From the NCBI GenBank assembly GCA_024409165.1, contig JAKSUE010000004.1:1-17210 (forward strand): a DNA stretch of 17,210 nucleotides. Reading direction: 5' to 3'. The notes below the pieces were generated by a model. It was not told where the DNA came from and did not search any database. It saw only the letters and a list, made by a program, of their open reading frames with translations. A program made the translations under genes and the position numbers. The DNA is from an archaeon (GTDB taxonomy: Archaea > Methanobacteriota > Methanobacteria > Methanobacteriales > Methanobacteriaceae). Positions 13,509 to 17,210 of the stretch are shown piece after piece; position 1 is the stretch's first letter, and every line of letters starts with the position of its first letter.

Positions 13509-14536
13509 TGGCATCATTTATCCATTATCTTTATGATTTTGCTACAAAAAGATGGTTAGATGGATTTTTTAATGCTAAATCTAAAGAGGATATTGCTGAA
13601 AAACCAGATAGATTTAGAGATTTTCCAACTGTTGAGAAGGAAAATTGTATTGCTTGTGGTTCTTGTACTGCTTCTTGTCCATCTCCAAATGCAATTAAAC
13701 TTATTCGTGATAGTGACAGTGAAGATGCTCATGGTTTAGTTTATCCAGAAATTAACAAAGCAGCATGTATTAGATGTGGTTTTTGTTCTGAAGTCTGTCC
13801 ATCTGAACCTAAAACTCTTTTCTGTGGAGAAAATCACTTTATTCATGAAGATTTCAATATTATTCCTTCAAAGAGAAAATATATTGTTGATGATTATTTA
13901 TGTATTAAATGTCATAAATGCCAAGATAACTGTGAAGTTGGAGCTATTAACCTTGTAGATAATCGTATGGTTGTTAATCAATCTAAATGTATTTCTTGTG
14001 GTAAATGTTTAGATGTATGTCCTGTTAAAGGTGCTATGAAAGGAGTATATATTGCAAATCTTGAAGAACAAAAAGAAATCATTGATCTTACTGTAAAAAC
14101 CTTAGAAGAGTATATTGAATCAAGATATGATGATTTTAAAGAAATTCATGATGATAAACTATTTTTAGCAGAACTTAAATTTAATCCATTATATGAAAAA
14201 TCTTTAGAGATTATAAATGATGAAGAACTTGTCTCTGATGTTTTAGATAAAGCAATTAATAGATTAAATATTCGTTTAGTTATCTGGGACTATGATAAAT
14301 GTACTAATTGTCAATTATGTGTTGGAGAATGTCCAACTGGTGCTATTAAAGTTGATGATACCTCCTCTGTTATAAGAGACCCAAATAAATGTTTAAGATG
14401 TAGTATATGTTATCAAACTTGTCCTTTTGATGTTGTTAGTTATTATTCTGCTAAATTTAATATAGATATAAAAGATGGTGAGAAAGTTATTCATATAACT
14501 GTAAAAGAATCTCAATTAGCTAAAAGGAGGGCTTAA
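13508..14536 (+). CDS. ehaP: Energy-converting hydrogenase A polyferredoxin EhaP (6 x [4Fe-4S])
   Basis: A 342-residue soluble polyferredoxin with six C-x2-C-x2-C-x3-C motifs beginning at C47, C87, C132, C161, C265 and C295. The number matches the 6[4Fe-4S] polyferredoxin described for eha operons. Four motifs lie in the N-terminal half (47-171), then a cysteine-free helical linker (about 185-255), then a two-cluster ferredoxin domain (265-305). The third motif has E instead of P after its last cysteine. It probably wires EhaN to ferredoxin or to the formylmethanofuran dehydrogenase side; the partner is inferred. The start overlaps the ehaO stop (TAATG) with GAGGTGGA just upstream. One further cysteine, C106, lies between motifs. 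Confidence 0.9.
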   Translation: MASFIHYLYDFATKRWLDGFFNAKSKEDIAEKPDRFRDFPTVEKENCIACGSCTASCPSPNAIKLIRDSDSEDAHGLVYPEINKAACIRCGFCSEVCPSEPKTLFCGENHFIHEDFNIIPSKRKYIVDDYLCIKCHKCQDNCEVGAINLVDNRMVVNQSKCISCGKCLDVCPVKGAMKGVYIANLEEQKEIIDLTVKTLEEYIESRYDDFKEIHDDKLFLAELKFNPLYEKSLEIINDEELVSDVLDKAINRLNIRLVIWDYDKCTNCQLCVGECPTGAIKVDDTSSVIRDPNKCLRCSICYQTCPFDVVSYYSAKFNIDIKDGEKVIHITVKESQLAKRRA

Positions 14537-14577
14537 AATGCTTTTCTTATCTAATTATTTATTAAGGAGGGCTTAAA
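14524..14577 (+). repeat. Duplicated stop/ribosome-binding/start segment between ehaP and ehaQ
   Basis: The 14-mer AAGGAGGGCTTAAA occurs at 14524-14537 and 14564-14577, 40 bp apart. Each copy contains a strong Shine-Dalgarno sequence, a TAA stop and leads into an ATG. Confidence 0.85.
14538..14576 (+). CDS. 12-codon mini-ORF between ehaP and ehaQ
   Basis: ATG at 14538 follows GGAGGG (14526-14531) at ideal spacing and encodes MLFLSNYLLRRA before TAA at 14574-14576; the ehaQ ATG follows directly. The last residues (RRA) repeat those of EhaP (AKRRA) because the segment is duplicated. It may act as a translational coupler for ehaQ or be only a by-product of duplication; it is too short to call a protein gene on its own. 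Confidence 0.3.
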   Translation: MLFLSNYLLRRA

Positions 14578-16013
14578 TGAGTTCCAAAATCCCAAAACCA
14601 TTAAGAGATGTTGAAATTGATTTTGACATTAATAATGACAAATGTATAAATTGTAAAGATAAACCTTGTCTTGAAGCATGTCCAATTGGCTCTGTTTATT
14701 TAGATGATAGTGGGCTTGTAAAAATTGATGAAAATTGTTTTGGTTGTGTTCTTTGTAGAAATAGCTGTCCTTATGATGCTATTAAAATTGATACTAAATT
14801 AGCTGAACCTATTCGTGAGAATGTTCCTAATATTAATAAAAAACTCTGTAGAGCTTGTGGTGCTTGTGTAAAAGCTTGTAAATCTGGAGCTATTCATTTA
14901 AAATCCACAGGTGGAGAAGAAATGCACAGTGAAATTGATGAAGATAAATGTATTCGCTGTGGATATTGTTTCAGAGTTTGTCCTACTGATTCTATCAAAT
15001 ACGGTCATATTCTTCCTAAAACTATTAAAGAAGGAAAAACTGTTGTTATTGATGATCAAGAATGTATTGGTTGTATGACTTGTCTTAGAGTCTGTCCTTC
15101 TAAAGGAGCTATTGAAGTAGCTAAAACCAATAAACTTCCTTATATTGACCCTTCATATTGTGCAAGATGTGGAGAATGTTTAAAAGCATGTCCACCTGAA
15201 GCAATTCACTATACTACTCGTGAAGAAGCTTATGAATCTTTCAATACAATTAAAACCCTTGAAATAGCTCATGAAATTTTAGAAAAAGATATTAATAAAA
15301 TTTCTAAAGATATTCCTAAATTTGATTCTGTTCTCATTGATTTACTTGAAGAACTTAATGAAAGATATCAATTTGAAGACTTTGACTTTAGAAATACTAA
15401 AAATATTTTTGATATTTCTATGAAGGATGAGTTTGGTAAATTAGAATTATTCACATGTACTAATTGTAAATCTATTGTTGTACAAGTCACAGATTTACTA
15501 ACTGAAAAATTAGCTAAATCCTTTGATAAAAATATTGATATTGAAGAAGTTGTAGACATTTTAGAGTTCTTCCCACCAGTTTCATCAATCCATGTAATCA
15601 ATGATGAATGTGTTGGTTGTGGATTATGTCTTGATGTATGTCCGAATAACTCAATAGAATTACAAATGCCAGCTCCTATCAAAATCAATGATTCCTGTGT
15701 TTTCTGTGGAAGATGTGCAGAATCCTGTAACTTTGAAGCAATACGTCTTGAAGAAAAATTCTTCACAAACAGAAACCACGAAATCTTCTTTATTAAAAGA
15801 GATCTTAGAGGTCAAAGAAAAGGTACTTTCTCTGTATTAGATTATGCTTGTCAATTATGTGAAGTCTGTGCTAAAAACTGTCCAACTGGAGCTTTATCTG
15901 TTGATGGTAGAATCTTAGTTGACCAAGATAAATGTATTTCATGTAGACATTGTGAAACCTTATGTCCTGTAAATGCAATTAAAATCTCTACAGTTTGGCA
16001 ATTTAATGATTAA
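14577..16013 (+). CDS. ehaQ: Energy-converting hydrogenase A polyferredoxin EhaQ (10 x [4Fe-4S])
   Basis: A 478-residue soluble polyferredoxin with ten four-cysteine motifs, starting at C23, C54, C91, C125, C163, C195, C345, C374, C425 and C453; this fits the 10[4Fe-4S] polyferredoxin known from eha operons. The first motif is irregular (C-x2-C-x4-C-x3-C). Six motifs form the N-terminal block, four the C-terminal block, and between them is a helical linker (about 215-340) that carries an orphan C294-x2-C297. EhaP has the same block-linker-block design with 4 + 2 motifs. It is likely an electron wire or hub linking the hydrogenase to ferredoxin-using partners. GGAGGG lies 6 bp before the ATG. 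The stop is inside a large inverted repeat. Confidence 0.9.
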   Translation: MSSKIPKPLRDVEIDFDINNDKCINCKDKPCLEACPIGSVYLDDSGLVKIDENCFGCVLCRNSCPYDAIKIDTKLAEPIRENVPNINKKLCRACGACVKACKSGAIHLKSTGGEEMHSEIDEDKCIRCGYCFRVCPTDSIKYGHILPKTIKEGKTVVIDDQECIGCMTCLRVCPSKGAIEVAKTNKLPYIDPSYCARCGECLKACPPEAIHYTTREEAYESFNTIKTLEIAHEILEKDINKISKDIPKFDSVLIDLLEELNERYQFEDFDFRNTKNIFDISMKDEFGKLELFTCTNCKSIVVQVTDLLTEKLAKSFDKNIDIEEVVDILEFFPPVSSIHVINDECVGCGLCLDVCPNNSIELQMPAPIKINDSCVFCGRCAESCNFEAIRLEEKFFTNRNHEIFFIKRDLRGQRKGTFSVLDYACQLCEVCAKNCPTGALSVDGRILVDQDKCISCRHCETLCPVNAIKISTVWQFND

Positions 16014-16047
16014 TTACTAATTAATTAGTTATTAATTAATCATTTTT
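16005..16047 (+). terminator. Large hairpin with short T-run after ehaQ
   Basis: AATGATTAATTA (16005-16016, containing the stop codon) pairs with TAATTAATCATT (16033-16044), and the interior holds a further perfect palindrome, CTAATTAATTAG (16017-16028). Five Ts close the structure (16043-16047) and T-rich sequence continues to about 16110. It could end or attenuate the eha transcript before ehaR. Confidence 0.45.
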
Positions 16048-16107
16048 AAAATTTAAAGTTTGTTTATTATTAATAATTTTTAATTAATTTCTTAATTTAT
16101 TTTTAAT

Positions 16108-16116
16108 TTTATATAT
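16108..16116 (+). promoter_or_regulatory. TATA-like element before ehaR
   Basis: TTTATATAT is about 27 bp before the ehaR ATG and follows a possible terminator, so ehaR may have its own start. A GGTG sequence (16130-16133) before the ATG shows that it can also be translated from a longer transcript. Confidence 0.35.
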
Positions 16117-16138
16117 GTTACTATTAATTGGTGTTTAA

Positions 16139-17203
16139 ATGGTTAGAAAAGTTTTTGTTACTGATTGTGAAGGTCCATTAACTTTAGATGATAATGCTTT
16201 TGAATTATCTGCAAACTTTGTTGAAGATGGAGATAAATTATTTAAAATTATCAGTGCTTTCGATGATTACTTAGTTGATGTTGTAAAAAAAGAAAATTAT
16301 CATGCTGGAGATACTCTTAAACTTATTGTTCCATTTTTTAAACTTGCAGGTTTAAGAAATAAAGATTTAATTGAATATTCACGAAATCATATCAACACAG
16401 TTCCAGGTGTTGATTATATATTCAAGGTAAAAGATAAGTCTATTGATTCTTTTATAATTAGTACAAGTTATGGTCAATATATTGAAGCACTATGTGATTA
16501 TATTGATTTCCCATTCAAAAATACTTATTTTACTTCACTACATATGTATCAAGCTATTGAGAACTTAGGACCTGAGTTAAAAAGGGTTGAAGAATTCAGA
16601 AAAATCATACTTGAACATGGTTCTGGAAGTGAATCTGATAACAATGTTTTATATAATATCTTCTTTGAAGAATTTCCTAAAATGGAAATTGTTAAACATA
16701 TCAATAGTGTAAAAACTGTTGGTGGTAAAGGTAAAGAAATAGCTCTCCGTGATATTGTTAAAAAATGTGATCTTGTTGGAGATAAAAATGCAATTATGTA
16801 TGTAGGAGACAGTATCACAGATGTTGAACCTTTAAAATTTGCAAGTGAAAGTGAAGGAATAGCTATTTCATTTAATGGTAATGATTATGCAATAAATGCT
16901 GCGGATATAGCAATTATTTCAGACAATGCTATAATGACAGCTATTATAAAAGATTTGTTTATTAAAACAGACCGTGAAACTATCTTAAAATTTGTTAAAG
17001 AATACTTTGAAAAAGGTCCAGAATCTGCATTTAACTATTTTGAAGTAGATTCTTATCTTGTAGATGAATTTGAAAAATTATATCAAGGTAAAAATATTCC
17101 AGTTATGGATGTTATTACAGAAGAAAATAAGGATTATTTAACTAAATTAAGTAAAAAAATGCGTGTAGAAATACGTGGTAAAGATATTGGTGGTTTAGGA
17201 TAG
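16139..17203 (+). CDS. ehaR: Energy-converting hydrogenase A subunit EhaR (HAD-like)
   Basis: A 354-residue soluble protein with the haloacid dehalogenase fold signatures: motif I VTDCEGPLT (residues 7-15, nucleophile D9), motif II FIISTSYGQ (105-113), a motif III lysine in GGKGKE (195-200), and motif IV YVGDSITDVEPL (221-232) with D224 and D228 for magnesium. In motif I the usual DxD is DxE (D9, E11), so the general acid is altered; activity is uncertain. Position right after ehaQ matches EhaR, the HAD-like protein at the end of methanobacterial eha operons. Its substrate and its role in the hydrogenase are unknown; it may be accessory rather than structural. A 125-bp gap with a hairpin and a TATA-like box separates it from ehaQ. 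The last seven bases of the window hold nothing identifiable. Confidence 0.75.
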   Translation: MVRKVFVTDCEGPLTLDDNAFELSANFVEDGDKLFKIISAFDDYLVDVVKKENYHAGDTLKLIVPFFKLAGLRNKDLIEYSRNHINTVPGVDYIFKVKDKSIDSFIISTSYGQYIEALCDYIDFPFKNTYFTSLHMYQAIENLGPELKRVEEFRKIILEHGSGSESDNNVLYNIFFEEFPKMEIVKHINSVKTVGGKGKEIALRDIVKKCDLVGDKNAIMYVGDSITDVEPLKFASESEGIAISFNGNDYAINAADIAIISDNAIMTAIIKDLFIKTDRETILKFVKEYFEKGPESAFNYFEVDSYLVDEFEKLYQGKNIPVMDVITEENKDYLTKLSKKMRVEIRGKDIGGLG

Positions 17204-17210
17204 ATTAAAC

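Noticed and set aside
15368..15766. A 132-residue - strand frame opposite ehaQ
   Set aside because: It lies entirely over cysteine-motif coding sequence of ehaQ and has no recognisable features.

Overview
The window comes from a strongly AT-rich methanogenic archaeon of the order Methanobacteriales, most likely Methanobrevibacter or a close relative. Three things point there: an Ig-repeat adhesin-like surface protein, archaeal signals (TATA-like boxes, GGTGA-type Shine-Dalgarno sites, T-rich terminators), and a long energy-converting hydrogenase A (eha) operon in the gene order I recall from Methanothermobacter.

Region 1 (1-1560, + strand) is the 3' part of an adhesin-like protein gene with 99-residue repeats, closed by a clear hairpin and T-run terminator. 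Region 2 (4738 down to 1611, - strand) is a three-gene leftward group: a UDP-sugar epimerase, a LeuA/CimA-family acyl transferase, and the KEOPS subunit Cgi121. A perfect 49-bp tandem duplication sits at the epimerase/leuA junction.

Region 3 (4739-5301) is a 563-bp divergent intergenic stretch. It holds the epimerase promoter, and then what looks like a free-standing small RNA gene: a TATA box, a 21-bp palindrome over the predicted start, a long hairpin whose loop carries an anti-Shine-Dalgarno sequence, and a T-rich terminator. It ends with a direct repeat and the eha promoter.

Region 4 (5302-17203, + strand) is the eha operon from ehaA to ehaR, 18 genes in order. EhaA-EhaL are mostly small membrane proteins that build the ion-translocating arm, with EhaH (NuoL/M-like) and EhaJ (NuoH-like) the recognisable ones. 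EhaM is a small soluble protein. EhaN and EhaO form the [NiFe] hydrogenase module. EhaP and EhaQ are polyferredoxins with 6 and 10 [4Fe-4S] motifs. EhaR is a HAD-like protein. From knowledge of the family, Eha uses the ion gradient to drive electrons from H2 to ferredoxin, replenishing the low-potential electrons used for CO2 reduction to formylmethanofuran.

The most interesting unexplained item is the putative small RNA upstream of ehaA, whose loop is complementary over 9 nt to the ehaE ribosome-binding region. Next are the duplicated gene-junction segments (49 bp at epimerase/leuA, and a 14-bp stop/SD/start repeat creating a 12-codon mini-ORF between ehaP and ehaQ) and several intergenic inverted repeats inside the operon. 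No tRNA, rRNA, CRISPR array or insertion sequence was seen.
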